This document shows, piece after piece, positions 1-6,870 of a DNA stretch of 8,509 bases. A model generated the notes under the pieces. It saw nothing but the letters and a program-made list of their open reading frames with translations, had not been told where the DNA came from and searched no databases. Position numbers and translations under genes: made by a program. This stretch comes from Candidatus Njordarchaeota archaeon (GTDB lineage: Archaea > Thermoproteota > JANJXX01 > Panguiarchaeales > Panguiarchaeaceae). The stretch lies in the NCBI GenBank assembly GCA_029855985.1, contig JAGSHR010000207.1, forward strand, positions 1 through 8,509, in the 5' to 3' direction. How positions within the stretch are numbered: position 1 is the stretch's first letter; every line of letters starts with the position of its first letter.

Positions 1-1
1 C

Positions 2-880
2 GGGATAGTCAATTTTAAAAGACCCATCCGTATCAAATATAACTCTAACAAGATGACACTCATAGCCACGATAGACATCTTCGTTGACATCCCACGCTCG
101 AAAAAAGGCGCTCACATATCTAGGAATATAGAGGCGATAGATGAAATTTTTGAAAATGGAAATATGGAGTTCCCCATTGACGAGCTTCCAGAATACGCTG
201 TTAAGCTTGTCGAGAAATTGGCTAAAAAACACGATTATGCAAATCATATTGAAGTTCGAATAAGGGGGGAAATCCCAATAGAAAAAGAGGCTCCTGTAAG
301 TAAAGTGAAGTCCTATACGGCCGTAAGAGTCATCGCTGGAGCGGAATTCTGTAAAAACGATGGTAATATAACAAAATACAGAATTTTGGGTGTTGAACTT
401 GAAGGAATGACTGTATGCCCCAATTCTTATAAAATGACTCTCGATTATGCATATGAACGACTAAAGGAGCTTGGTTTCACTGAAAACGAGATAAATAAAG
501 TGCTCTCCGTGGTGCCACTCTCCGCTCATAATCAGCGGGGAACCGGCAAACTGGTAATAAAAAGTGAAGAAAAGATATCGGTTAAAATTGATGAGTTGGT
601 TATGATCGTGGAAAAAAGCATGAGTTCACCTGTGTACCCCTTACTAAAGAGAGCAGATGAGCAACGTATGGTTATTGACGCTCATCATAACCCTCGCTTC
701 ACAGAAGATGTTGTTAGATATATGGTTGGGTTACTTGTTAAAGAACATTCAAATAGGATACCGGATGATGCATTTGTTATTGCCTCGCAGAGAAACTATG
801 AGAGCATTCATGCTCACGATGTTTATTCCGAGATACGAGGAGTTTTCAAAGAGTTGAAAGAGGAGTTGAATAGCGATTAA
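2..880 (+). CDS. mptA: GTP cyclohydrolase MptA/FolE2 family (5' end cut by window)
   Basis: This is a GTP cyclohydrolase of the MptA (type IV) / FolE2 (type IB) family. MptA is Fe(II)-dependent and makes 7,8-dihydroneopterin 2',3'-cyclic phosphate, the first step of archaeal pterin (methanopterin or folate-type) synthesis; IB-type relatives also feed archaeosine. The frame is open from base 2, and the 17 residues before the Met at 53 look like family sequence (a KRPI..IKY segment), so that Met is internal. Counting from it, the recognisable motifs are TIDIFVDIPRSKKGAHISRN (6-25), GMTVCPNS (118-125), SAHNQRG (157-163), NPRF (213-216) and ESIHAHD (250-256). H159, D219, H253 and H255 line up, with an almost constant 40-41 offset, with residues I recall as important in M. 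jannaschii MptA (H200, D259, H293, H295). That offset suggests about 23 more residues lie outside the window. The family is secure; the exact product (cyclic phosphate or triphosphate) is not shown. Confidence 0.93.
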   Translation, partial: GIVNFKRPIRIKYNSNKMTLIATIDIFVDIPRSKKGAHISRNIEAIDEIFENGNMEFPIDELPEYAVKLVEKLAKKHDYANHIEVRIRGEIPIEKEAPVSKVKSYTAVRVIAGAEFCKNDGNITKYRILGVELEGMTVCPNSYKMTLDYAYERLKELGFTENEINKVLSVVPLSAHNQRGTGKLVIKSEEKISVKIDELVMIVEKSMSSPVYPLLKRADEQRMVIDAHHNPRFTEDVVRYMVGLLVKEHSNRIPDDAFVIASQRNYESIHAHDVYSEIRGVFKELKEELNSD

Positions 881-960
881 AAATTTTTCCAAATTTTAAA
901 TAGAAACCTTGTATAAGCACCCATAAAAGAACAATTTTTCAATTATAGTAAATTTTTTAA
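881..960 (+). terminator. T-rich termination tracts after mptA
   Basis: The stop codon of mptA is followed at once by a run of five T (884-888) and further A/T tracts, with a six-T run near 953-958. Archaeal RNA polymerase terminates on U-rich stretches without needing a hairpin, and I see no convincing hairpin here. The assignment rests on position and base composition only. Confidence 0.4.
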
Positions 961-985
961 AAGAATTAGATTAAATTATTATTGG

Positions 986-1062
986 GAAATATATTATTTA
1001 ATTAACAATTTTCGATTCAAATCACAACTTTAATAATTCTAGGAAGAGATAATATTATTTTA
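986..1062 (+). promoter_or_regulatory. Possible promoter and leader of the longin-like gene
   Basis: In the 220 bp spacer, AAATATATTA (about 988-997) is the best TATA-like box. It predicts a start of transcription near 1020 and an 80 nt leader. The surrounding spacer is almost entirely A/T, so other TATA-like strings exist and the choice is weak. Nothing else recognisable lies in 881-1100 apart from the mini-ORF described separately. Confidence 0.3.
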
Positions 1063-1098
1063 ATGGAAGATATTGAGGATTTGCTGGAAAGGTCATAA
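1063..1098 (+). other. 11-codon mini-ORF just upstream of the longin-like gene
   Basis: An ATG at 1063 opens an 11-codon frame (MEDIEDLLERS) that stops at TAA 1096-1098, two bases before the ATG of the next gene and in another frame. It could be a coupled leader peptide or plain untranslated leader. It could also be the true N-terminus of the next gene separated by a lost base: adding one A in the GGAAAGG run would join the frames as ..LLEKVIIMIYSILL. No strong ribosome binding site precedes it; AGGAAGAG at 1041-1048 is about 14 nt away, which is too far. Coding status is doubtful. Confidence 0.2.
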
Positions 1099-1100
1099 TA

Positions 1101-3245
1101 ATGATATACAGTATATTACTCATTAGCAAAGGCGGGGTCCCTATTTACAAAAAGGTTCTAAGGAGACTACCGGTAGCAGAGGAAAAAATGGATGAGGAAT
1201 CCCTTGTTGCAAGTATCATCACCGCTGTTATCGGGATGTCCCAAGAGGTCTTCGGTCAAAGAATTTCCTCTTTTCACCTAGAAAACCTAGAGGTCTCCAT
1301 TGGTTCAAGTGAGAAAGCAATCGTAGCAGTTATCTCCGACAAGGGCGATAAGGAAGCAGTAGAACTTGGAAGAAATATTTTAGTTAAAATTGATAAGATA
1401 CTTGATTTCCCTGATTTTGAGGATGGACTAATCTTATCCAGTGTATCTGATAGGATAGAAGAATTCATAAACTCTCTCATGGAGGAAATATCCTCCCCTC
1501 TAACTAAATCCTCAACCCTATTAGAGGATTTTCTCTTATTGATGGAGAGAGAACAATACTATGAACCAATCAATAAAGGAGAAATCGCCGTATATAACCC
1601 TCCAAAAAACATATTTGGCGTCCTAAAAGCCAAGATATTAAAGAAGGAGAAAGAGATTATTGAAGCTGTAATTGAACAGCTTAAAAACCCAGATTTAAAG
1701 ACCATATTTGACACACTAACAGAGGCGTTCAATAATAGCTATTGGGGTGATCTAGCAAAACTTTTATTCGTAAAACTAGGCTTAATAGCGAATACTTTAA
1801 GACACGATATACCTGCCCCATCACTCGACACATTACTCTCAATCCTAAGCGATGTTAAAACAGAGGACTTCAAAACGAAAGGCAAAACTGACCAGTTTGA
1901 GAAACTCCTAATACTGAAAGATTACCTCTATAAGCAACTCGACAATTTGAACACGCTAGATGGACTAAGCATGGAAACACACTATTTCCAAGCCATCAAA
2001 AACGAAGCTAGAACTATATTGAGCAAAACTGAGGACGAATTAGAAAGAAAAATCATCATACTACTCTTAACACCGATTAGCACATCACCTGCAATCCTCT
2101 CCATTATAGACAAGGAATGGAACGAGATATCCGACTATTTCGTTGAAATATGGTTCATGTTAGATAGAATTGATCTCTTCAAAAACATAGATTACTGGGA
2201 GGACCTCTTCAACAGAATAAACGATCTAAACAGGTTATACTATAAGATGAAAAGATGGAGCAGCCTCGCCGCAATAAGCACTCTGCCAATGTTCTTTGAT
2301 GTAATCTTAAAAATTAGAACTGTAAAAGATATTGATCTAGGTTACCTAAAAGAGATATTGAGTAACCTTAACGACTTCTGGTTAAACGAAGTACTTCCTA
2401 CACTCGAGAACCCAATGATACCAACCCACCTAATCGTTTTTGGTGTAACAATCGGCTCACTTATAAACGCGTACCTCTTGACCCTCGAATCAGAAGAAAA
2501 AATACAAGAAAGGTTAGAAATCATAAAAACAACCCTCGTCGAATGGCTCAAAAAGATCAACCATGATTACTTGGGAAGAAGAATGTACCCCGATGTAATG
2601 TTTACGGTCGCCCCGCAGCTCATTTACAGTTTTGCTATCATAAATAGCTTCGTGGATGAACCTATTAGAGAAATATTCCACATCTTCGAGGACTATATCC
2701 CCGAGATCAAAAAGAGAATTTCAACTGAAGAAAGAACAAAACTTGGCTCCATACACATAGAATCCCTCGGTTTTGTTCTATCATCGCTGCCGCACTTCTT
2801 AAAATTCGTGAAAAATAGGATAGACTCTGAGAGAATACTAACTAGAGGTGCCGAATTAGTAGAGTATATAAAAACAAGATTGGACACATTCAAAAGTCTG
2901 GACAAATCCAAAGTGTTCATTGGACCTATAATAAATTACTATACGAGCATCGTCAAGATAACAAGAGAAAAGAGTCTTGCCGACTTAGTTCTATTGAGAG
3001 CTATCACTATGTCTGAAGACATAAAGGATAGAGACTACAATAGATTCATTGTAGCAAGAATGCTCTTGGACCTCTATTACCAATACATAATCAAGTTTGG
3101 ACCAATTGTACCAAACTGGCAAAAACCAATAAAAGAATGCGAGAAATCAATGCAGTTACTTAGAGAACTTAAAAGCCCAGAGGAAATAATAGCAAACGTA
3201 TGGAAGCGATGCCACGACTTTAAGAAACTTGTTGCAAGTAAGTAA
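1101..3245 (+). CDS. Longin-like domain protein with long helical C-terminal region
   Basis: I do not recognise this 714-residue protein as a named family. Residues 1-131 read as a longin-type fold: beta (2-10, SILLISKGG), beta (12-22), helix (30-52), three strands (about 55-60, 62-69, 72-80), helix (83-100), helix (114-131). Starting with a strand and ending in two helices fits longin better than Roadblock/LC7, which begins with a helix. Residues about 140-714 are mostly amphipathic helix with no signal peptide or clear membrane span, suggesting a cytoplasmic alpha-solenoid or scaffold. Longin and Roadblock domains commonly bind small Ras-like GTPases or trafficking complexes; a similar role here is inference. 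The start at 1101 is supported by a stop in the same frame at 1074-1076 and by a weak GGAAAGG site at 1086-1092. The gene stands alone on its strand and meets the next gene convergently. The CDS is secure, the fold moderate and the function unknown. Confidence 0.85.
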   Translation: MIYSILLISKGGVPIYKKVLRRLPVAEEKMDEESLVASIITAVIGMSQEVFGQRISSFHLENLEVSIGSSEKAIVAVISDKGDKEAVELGRNILVKIDKILDFPDFEDGLILSSVSDRIEEFINSLMEEISSPLTKSSTLLEDFLLLMEREQYYEPINKGEIAVYNPPKNIFGVLKAKILKKEKEIIEAVIEQLKNPDLKTIFDTLTEAFNNSYWGDLAKLLFVKLGLIANTLRHDIPAPSLDTLLSILSDVKTEDFKTKGKTDQFEKLLILKDYLYKQLDNLNTLDGLSMETHYFQAIKNEARTILSKTEDELERKIIILLLTPISTSPAILSIIDKEWNEISDYFVEIWFMLDRIDLFKNIDYWEDLFNRINDLNRLYYKMKRWSSLAAISTLPMFFDVILKIRTVKDIDLGYLKEILSNLNDFWLNEVLPTLENPMIPTHLIVFGVTIGSLINAYLLTLESEEKIQERLEIIKTTLVEWLKKINHDYLGRRMYPDVMFTVAPQLIYSFAIINSFVDEPIREIFHIFEDYIPEIKKRISTEERTKLGSIHIESLGFVLSSLPHFLKFVKNRIDSERILTRGAELVEYIKTRLDTFKSLDKSKVFIGPIINYYTSIVKITREKSLADLVLLRAITMSEDIKDRDYNRFIVARMLLDLYYQYIIKFGPIVPNWQKPIKECEKSMQLLRELKSPEEIIANVWKRCHDFKKLVASK

Positions 3246-3290
3246 AATATGAACAAGCTTCTATTCTTTAACCTTCCAAAAATTTTAGAC
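3246..3290. terminator. Convergent spacer with T-rich tracts
   Basis: This 45 bp spacer separates two genes that end facing each other. On + it carries a pyrimidine-rich tract (CTTCTATTCTTT, about 3259-3270), and on the minus strand the A-rich stretch at 3279-3283 reads as a T run just after the thioredoxin-like gene. Both fit archaeal U-rich termination. There is no clear hairpin. Confidence 0.35.
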
Positions 3291-3611
3291 TTATAGTAAC
3301 CTAGAGAGGTCCCTAACTATTTTTGTTAATTGCAAGGGTGAAGGGGAATACCAAGCATTAATAACGTTTCCTCTGTCAAAAGCAATATATGAAGGAGCAC
3401 TTAAGCCAAATATTCTCAGCACTTCTGGATGCTTCTCTACGTCGATTCTAATGAATGCTACTCTTCCATTGAATTTTTTTGACAAAGCGTTGAAGTGTTC
3501 TTGGATATCCCGACAAATTGGGTGTTTTGTACAAATTTCGAGAATAACGGGTATGGGACTACCGTTGATTATTCTCTGTAAATCAACTAAATTGACTTCT
3601 CTCACAACCAT
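3291..3611 (-). CDS. Thioredoxin-fold protein lacking the CXXC motif
   Basis: A 106-residue protein with a thioredoxin-like fold. The VILEICTKHPICRDIQEHF segment aligns with the strand, active-site loop and helix of thioredoxin (VLVDFWAEWCGPCKMI type), VAFIRIDVEKHPE matches the next strand, and FGLSAPSYIAFDRG holds the cis-proline segment followed by the last strands. The WCGPC active site is replaced by HPIC: only the C-terminal Cys (C33) lines up, while the other Cys (C27) sits six residues upstream. A normal dithiol reductase cycle is therefore unlikely; a single-Cys, binding or chaperone-like role is possible. The start at ATG 3611 is chosen over the GTG at 3623 because GGTGA (3617-3621) lies 5 nt before it. 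It is 30 nt downstream of the 290-residue gene and probably the last gene of that operon. Confidence 0.8.
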   Translation of the reverse strand: MVVREVNLVDLQRIINGSPIPVILEICTKHPICRDIQEHFNALSKKFNGRVAFIRIDVEKHPEVLRIFGLSAPSYIAFDRGNVINAWYSPSPLQLTKIVRDLSRLL

Positions 3612-3616
3612 ATTAC

Positions 3617-3621
3617 TCACC
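3617..3621 (-). promoter_or_regulatory. Shine-Dalgarno GGTGA deciding the thioredoxin-like start
   Basis: GGTGA on the minus strand lies 5 nt before ATG 3611. It overlaps the upstream in-frame GTG (3621-3623), so that GTG is part of the ribosome binding site rather than the start codon. Confidence 0.7.
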
Positions 3622-3641
3622 ACAATCAGAGAAAATCTAAT

Positions 3642-4514
3642 CTAATTGGGGGGTTCATTAAAAATATGCGTTTTCTCCTTGGAGTCTAATACTATTTTCC
3701 AATTGCCATTCTTAGAGTGAACTTCTACGTGTTTAGCCTTCAATTCATCGGCTTTCTTCGCTATTTTCTCTAGTTCACTGGGGGTTATGTCACCGTATAA
3801 CTCCAAGTAGTCTATTTTTGTTATTAATTCCCTCAAAATTTTATTTTTTAAAGTTAAGCTAGAATTTTCTCGCCCTATTGGTATGGCAATAGAAGAGTAC
3901 CCCATGTTTTTTTGGTAGATGAAGTGAAAATCTTCGTCGCTCAATACAACGTAGTAGTTTAGTTTCGGAAGCAATTCGACTAGATCTTTGAAGAATTCAA
4001 CTTCACTGCTTAAGATTGTGATCTCATAAAGTGTATCTGACTGGATCCTTTCCAGAACCTCTTTGATTGCATCAATATCTGGATTTTCTCCAAGTTTCAA
4101 TGTAAAGCCTAGGATGGGTTTTATTTTATCCTTTATTGTGCAAAAGATTTTGCCAAGATCCCTTACGTGCTCGCTACTACTAGTTTTGAAAGCTAACGTC
4201 ACTTTTTTGTTAAGGAAATTCACGCTTATCGGCGCCGCGTACTCTTCAACTTTGTCCTCAATGATTATGTAAGCATCACTCACATGAGCAGTTATACAAG
4301 GATTTAACAGGAAATCTAGAACTGCTTCAAACGCCTCTTTGTCCTCCTCGGCTTCCTTAGTGTATGATTCAACGAGTAAATTAAAGTAATTTGATTTTAT
4401 CTCCTCAATCCGTTTTAGGAAGGGCTCTGCTATAGTCTCACTAGCCTCTAATTTTTCACTGGAAACTTTAATTTTACCTTTTTTTACACGTATTTTGTAA
4501 GCTGGTGTAATCAT
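3642..4514 (-). CDS. Unknown 290-residue cytoplasmic protein
   Basis: I do not recognise this protein. It has no signal peptide or membrane span and is rich in Lys and Glu. Residues 28-70 are strongly helical and charged (FLKRIEEIKSNYFNLL, then KEAEEDKEAFEAVLDFLL). Residues 75-160 alternate strand and helix (AYIIIEDKVEEYAAPISVNF, KKVTLAFK, HVRDLGKIFCTIKDKI). Residues 163-240 look like a second alpha/beta unit (YEITILSS, YYVVLSDEDFHFIY), and a short domain with a helix (245-260) and two strands ends the protein. There are two Cys (C73, C125) and no visible catalytic signature. The start at ATG 4514 is preferred over the TTG at 4526 because GGTG (4521-4524) lies 6 nt before it. It begins 33 nt after the MBL gene and ends 30 nt before the thioredoxin-like gene, so the three are probably co-transcribed. 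Confidence 0.78.
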   Translation of the reverse strand: MITPAYKIRVKKGKIKVSSEKLEASETIAEPFLKRIEEIKSNYFNLLVESYTKEAEEDKEAFEAVLDFLLNPCITAHVSDAYIIIEDKVEEYAAPISVNFLNKKVTLAFKTSSSEHVRDLGKIFCTIKDKIKPILGFTLKLGENPDIDAIKEVLERIQSDTLYEITILSSEVEFFKDLVELLPKLNYYVVLSDEDFHFIYQKNMGYSSIAIPIGRENSSLTLKNKILRELITKIDYLELYGDITPSELEKIAKKADELKAKHVEVHSKNGNWKIVLDSKEKTHIFNEPPN

Positions 4515-4547
4515 ATCTAACACCAAAAGATAATATTAAGAGTGATT

Positions 4548-5396
4548 TTAAAGACTAATCAGTTTATATCTTTGTTTTTCATCTAGAGTTAGTCGCCCAA
4601 CTGTTAAGTTCTTATCATGTGGAAAAACAAATATTGCTCTTTTATCTAAGGCTTCCCTGTATAATGTTTCCCTTGCATAGAAGCTTTCTAATCTACATAA
4701 ATCGATGCCAGAGACCCATGTTGGCTGTAAATGTAAACTTGTTAAAACCAGGTCGCCAAGATAGTACAATGCGTCGCCGTCAGACTCTACTTTAACAACA
4801 ATGTGTCCCTCAGTGTGTCCACGAGTGTGATAGAAGCTCAAGTCTTCTTCTATTGAGCCCTTTTGCCCCTTGAGAGCGTATAAAATTTTTTTCTTCAAGA
4901 GTGGTTCATAGTCTCTCCCAAAATAGGAGAATCTCGATAAGGCATGGGGGTTTAGGGCGATTTCTATCTCTTTTTCGTGAGCGTAGTATCGCGCATTTGG
5001 GAATATTGGTTCATATTCTCCGTTTGGGTTTATCGTGGCGCCGCCAGCGTGATCAAAGTGTAAATGTGTAAAAACAACAATGTCAACATCGTTTCTGTCA
5101 AGTCCTAACGCGTCATCTATCCTAGTTGTTTCTAGTCCCCAGATTTCAATTAATTTTTCATTGTATTTGTTTATGTGTCCAGGACCTGTGTCGATGAGAA
5201 TTCTTCTATCTCCATTGTCAAGAAACAGAGCGTTTATTCCTAGAGTGATCCTATTATATTCGTCTGTTTTCTCATATTTTCCCCACAAGGCCTTTGGAAT
5301 CGCCCCAAAAACAATTCCTGCGTCTAGCTTAAATGTCCCCGTTCTTATGAGTGTAGCTTTGTATTCCCCAATTTCAAAGCGATTAACTTGCATCAC
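4548..5396 (-). CDS. Metallo-beta-lactamase fold metallohydrolase
   Basis: A 282-residue MBL-fold hydrolase of the lactonase/YtnP-like branch, probably cytoplasmic. Members hydrolyse lactones, esters or related bonds with two bound metal ions; the substrate here cannot be read from sequence. The full metal-ligand set is present: H111-x-H113-x-D115-H116 (THLHFDHAGG), H194 (TRGHTEGH), the bridging D215 (YLGDLVLT) and H260 (FPHDK). The N-terminal GIVFGAIPKALWGKY segment and the LIDTGPG loop (67-73) are typical of this branch. Length is normal. The GTG at 5396 is taken as start because AGGGG (5403-5407) fits the spacing seen at other genes of this window; the adjacent ATG at 5393 is an equally possible start. 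It appears to be the first gene of a three-gene unit with the 290-residue protein and the thioredoxin-fold protein. Confidence 0.92.
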   Translation of the reverse strand: MMQVNRFEIGEYKATLIRTGTFKLDAGIVFGAIPKALWGKYEKTDEYNRITLGINALFLDNGDRRILIDTGPGHINKYNEKLIEIWGLETTRIDDALGLDRNDVDIVVFTHLHFDHAGGATINPNGEYEPIFPNARYYAHEKEIEIALNPHALSRFSYFGRDYEPLLKKKILYALKGQKGSIEEDLSFYHTRGHTEGHIVVKVESDGDALYYLGDLVLTSLHLQPTWVSGIDLCRLESFYARETLYREALDKRAIFVFPHDKNLTVGRLTLDEKQRYKLISL

Positions 5397-5421
5397 ATAT
5401 AGCCCCTATAATTCGTTTAAG

Positions 5422-5437
5422 CTATAAAGCTATAAAA
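5422..5437 (-). promoter_or_regulatory. Tandem TATA-like boxes upstream of the MBL gene
   Basis: On the minus strand this reads TTTTATAG followed by CTTTATAG, two back-to-back near-copies of an archaeal TATA box. With the usual distance of about 25 bp, transcription would start near 5399-5407, giving a leader of at most about ten bases. That places the three-gene cluster under its own promoter rather than under readthrough from the glmU-like gene. Confidence 0.45.
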
Positions 5438-5470
5438 TAGAAAATATGATTAAAACGTTAATGGATTAAC
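5438..5470 (-). terminator. Small inverted repeat plus T-rich tract after the glmU-like gene
   Basis: GTTAATGGATTAAC (5457-5470) is a perfect inverted repeat with 6-base arms around two bases. On the minus strand it is followed by GTTTTAATCATATTTTCTA, a T-rich run. This could end the glmU-like transcript. Because it lies about 20 bp upstream of the MBL TATA boxes, it could equally be a regulator site. Confidence 0.3.
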
Positions 5471-5500
5471 TATTGGGATAACACGGTTTTTCTATTTTTC

Positions 5501-6739
5501 TTATAGGACCTCTGTGTCATCTGGAACGTTCTCGTAGATCATCCTTCCAGGACCAATCACCACATTGCTCCCGATTAATTTTCCAGGCATTATCCCAACG
5601 TGAATTCCAATGCTGGTGTTTCTACCCACAATAGCCCCGAGCTTTCTTCTACCACTATCTACTTTTTTCCCTTTAACTAGTACCTTAATATTCTCCCTAT
5701 CCAATCTCACATTAGCGGTTATGAAACCTGCTCCAATCCTCGTATTCTCTCCAATGACACTGTCACCCATGTAGCCTGAATGTGCAGTACTGTTTTCTTG
5801 CATATTTGACCTAGCAATCTCGAAGAGTGCTCCGACCTTCACGTTTTTCTCGAGATTTGATTCTCTAACCACCGTGTTATCCCCGATAACAACATCCTTG
5901 CCAATGTACGCTGGACCTTTTATCACAGTGTGTCTTAAAACTCTTGCCCCCTCATCTATAAAAACAGGACCTTCTATGTGAGCCCAAGGACTGACTCTCG
6001 CTGTGTAATCAATTACAACGCTTTTCAAGTGTTTTTCAAATATGTATTTTTGGAAACTAAAAACATCCCAGGGAAACCTTAGCGAGAGAGGATCAAATCC
6101 AACCGAAACATAGTCGATTCCTTTCTCCCTCGCATATTTTGCTAACGCGTACTCTAGTTTATATTCTGTTTCTTCCTCATTAGCAACGCTTTCAAGGAAC
6201 TCAATGAATTTCTTCTTGAAATAGTATACACCTATTATCCTCATATCCGAGGGGGCTTCCTCTCTCGGTGGTTTTTCTACAACATCAACGACTTTCTCAT
6301 TGACTATCTTAACTATTCCAAACAATTCTGGTTTATCAGTTTTCGTTACTGATAAAGCTACATCAGTTGAAATGTTTTTTCTTTCAAGTTCATCTAGGAT
6401 TGGTATTACTCCGAGCTGGTGTGCATTCATAATAATGTATTCATCGTAATTTGACTTGGATGCTCCTATTAAAATTGCTTCCCACATGCCCCGAGGCTCG
6501 CTTTGAACAGTCACTTTCACATTGACCTCTTCATTTTCCTTTCCAATTTCCTCAAATTCTCCTTTGTCTCTCGGGGAAGAAACAATGATGATTTCTTCTA
6601 TATTTTGACCTTTTAACTCATCAATAACATGCTGAACAATTGGTTTGCCCATAATCTTAATCATTGTTTTGTGTCGATAGTTGAGCGGCCAGAACCTGCT
6701 CGATTTACCGGCAGCTAATAGGATAACGCTCTTCGCCAT
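5501..6739 (-). CDS. GlmU-like protein: degenerate nucleotidyltransferase plus left-handed beta-helix
   Basis: A 412-residue two-domain protein resembling archaeal sugar-1-phosphate nucleotidyltransferase/acetyltransferases such as Sulfolobus ST0452 (about 401 residues). Residues 1-235 are a nucleotidyltransferase fold: AAGKSSRFWPLN (9-20, a weak form of the GxGxR loop), VVEKP (153-157) and PWDV (223-226). The usual Gly-Asp metal motif is replaced by Asn-Ala-His (105-107), and the GTA loop by GMW (84-86), so nucleotidyl transfer may be weak or lost. Residues about 243-402 carry hexapeptide repeats of a left-handed beta-helix, as in amino-sugar-phosphate acetyltransferases. H320, Y323, N343 and K352 match residues I recall as important in ST0452, while a second Lys is Glu here (E349). 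ATG 6739 is preferred to ATG 6751 because GGGAG (6745-6749) lies 5 nt before it. It is divergent from the canonical nucleotidyltransferase gene and likely shares its pathway. Confidence 0.88.
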   Translation of the reverse strand: MAKSVILLAAGKSSRFWPLNYRHKTMIKIMGKPIVQHVIDELKGQNIEEIIIVSSPRDKGEFEEIGKENEEVNVKVTVQSEPRGMWEAILIGASKSNYDEYIIMNAHQLGVIPILDELERKNISTDVALSVTKTDKPELFGIVKIVNEKVVDVVEKPPREEAPSDMRIIGVYYFKKKFIEFLESVANEEETEYKLEYALAKYAREKGIDYVSVGFDPLSLRFPWDVFSFQKYIFEKHLKSVVIDYTARVSPWAHIEGPVFIDEGARVLRHTVIKGPAYIGKDVVIGDNTVVRESNLEKNVKVGALFEIARSNMQENSTAHSGYMGDSVIGENTRIGAGFITANVRLDRENIKVLVKGKKVDSGRRKLGAIVGRNTSIGIHVGIMPGKLIGSNVVIGPGRMIYENVPDDTEVL

Positions 6740-6744
6740 TATCT

Positions 6745-6749
6745 CTCCC
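6745..6749 (-). promoter_or_regulatory. Shine-Dalgarno GGGAG deciding the glmU-like start
   Basis: GGGAG on the minus strand lies 5 nt before ATG 6739 and falls inside the alternative longer reading frame from ATG 6751, which itself has no good ribosome binding site. Confidence 0.6.
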
Positions 6750-6865
6750 ATCTACCAGTGAATATTAATATTTAAAATTCGCCAAAGTTTTAATCGTATA
6801 AAATTTTAGTCTGACGGTTTTATTACTTAAACTCGATTAAGACCAGTTTTAGATCAAATACAAAA

Positions 6866-6870
6866 GGTGG
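6866..6870 (+). promoter_or_regulatory. Shine-Dalgarno GGTGG deciding the nucleotidyltransferase start
   Basis: GGTGG lies 5 nt before ATG 6876. The in-frame GTG at 6867-6869 is inside this site and is not the likely start codon. Confidence 0.7.

Noticed and set aside
53..55. ATG at 53 as the start of mptA
   Set aside because: The frame is open back to base 2, and the upstream residues look like family sequence; starting at 53 would drop about 40 residues of a usual ~315-residue protein.
657..857. 66-codon open frame inside mptA
   Set aside because: It lies within conserved mptA coding sequence in another frame and has no independent support.
881..1100. RNA gene or riboswitch in the largest spacer
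   Set aside because: The sequence is almost all A/T, with no GC-rich stems such as those of stable RNAs in thermophiles, and no tRNA-like pattern.
1101..1500. Roadblock/LC7 domain for the N-terminus of the 714-residue protein
   Set aside because: Roadblock begins with a helix before the first strand; this protein starts directly with a strand and ends the domain with two helices, which fits longin better unless a frameshift upstream is real.
5080..5427. 115-codon open frame on + opposite the MBL gene
   Set aside because: It overlaps a gene with a full catalytic motif set and extends across its promoter; the Ser/Leu-rich translation is typical of a shadow frame.
6761..6772. Perfect palindrome AATATTAATATT as an operator
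   Set aside because: It is made only of A and T in an AT-rich spacer, where such palindromes arise by chance; kept only as a note in the promoter region.
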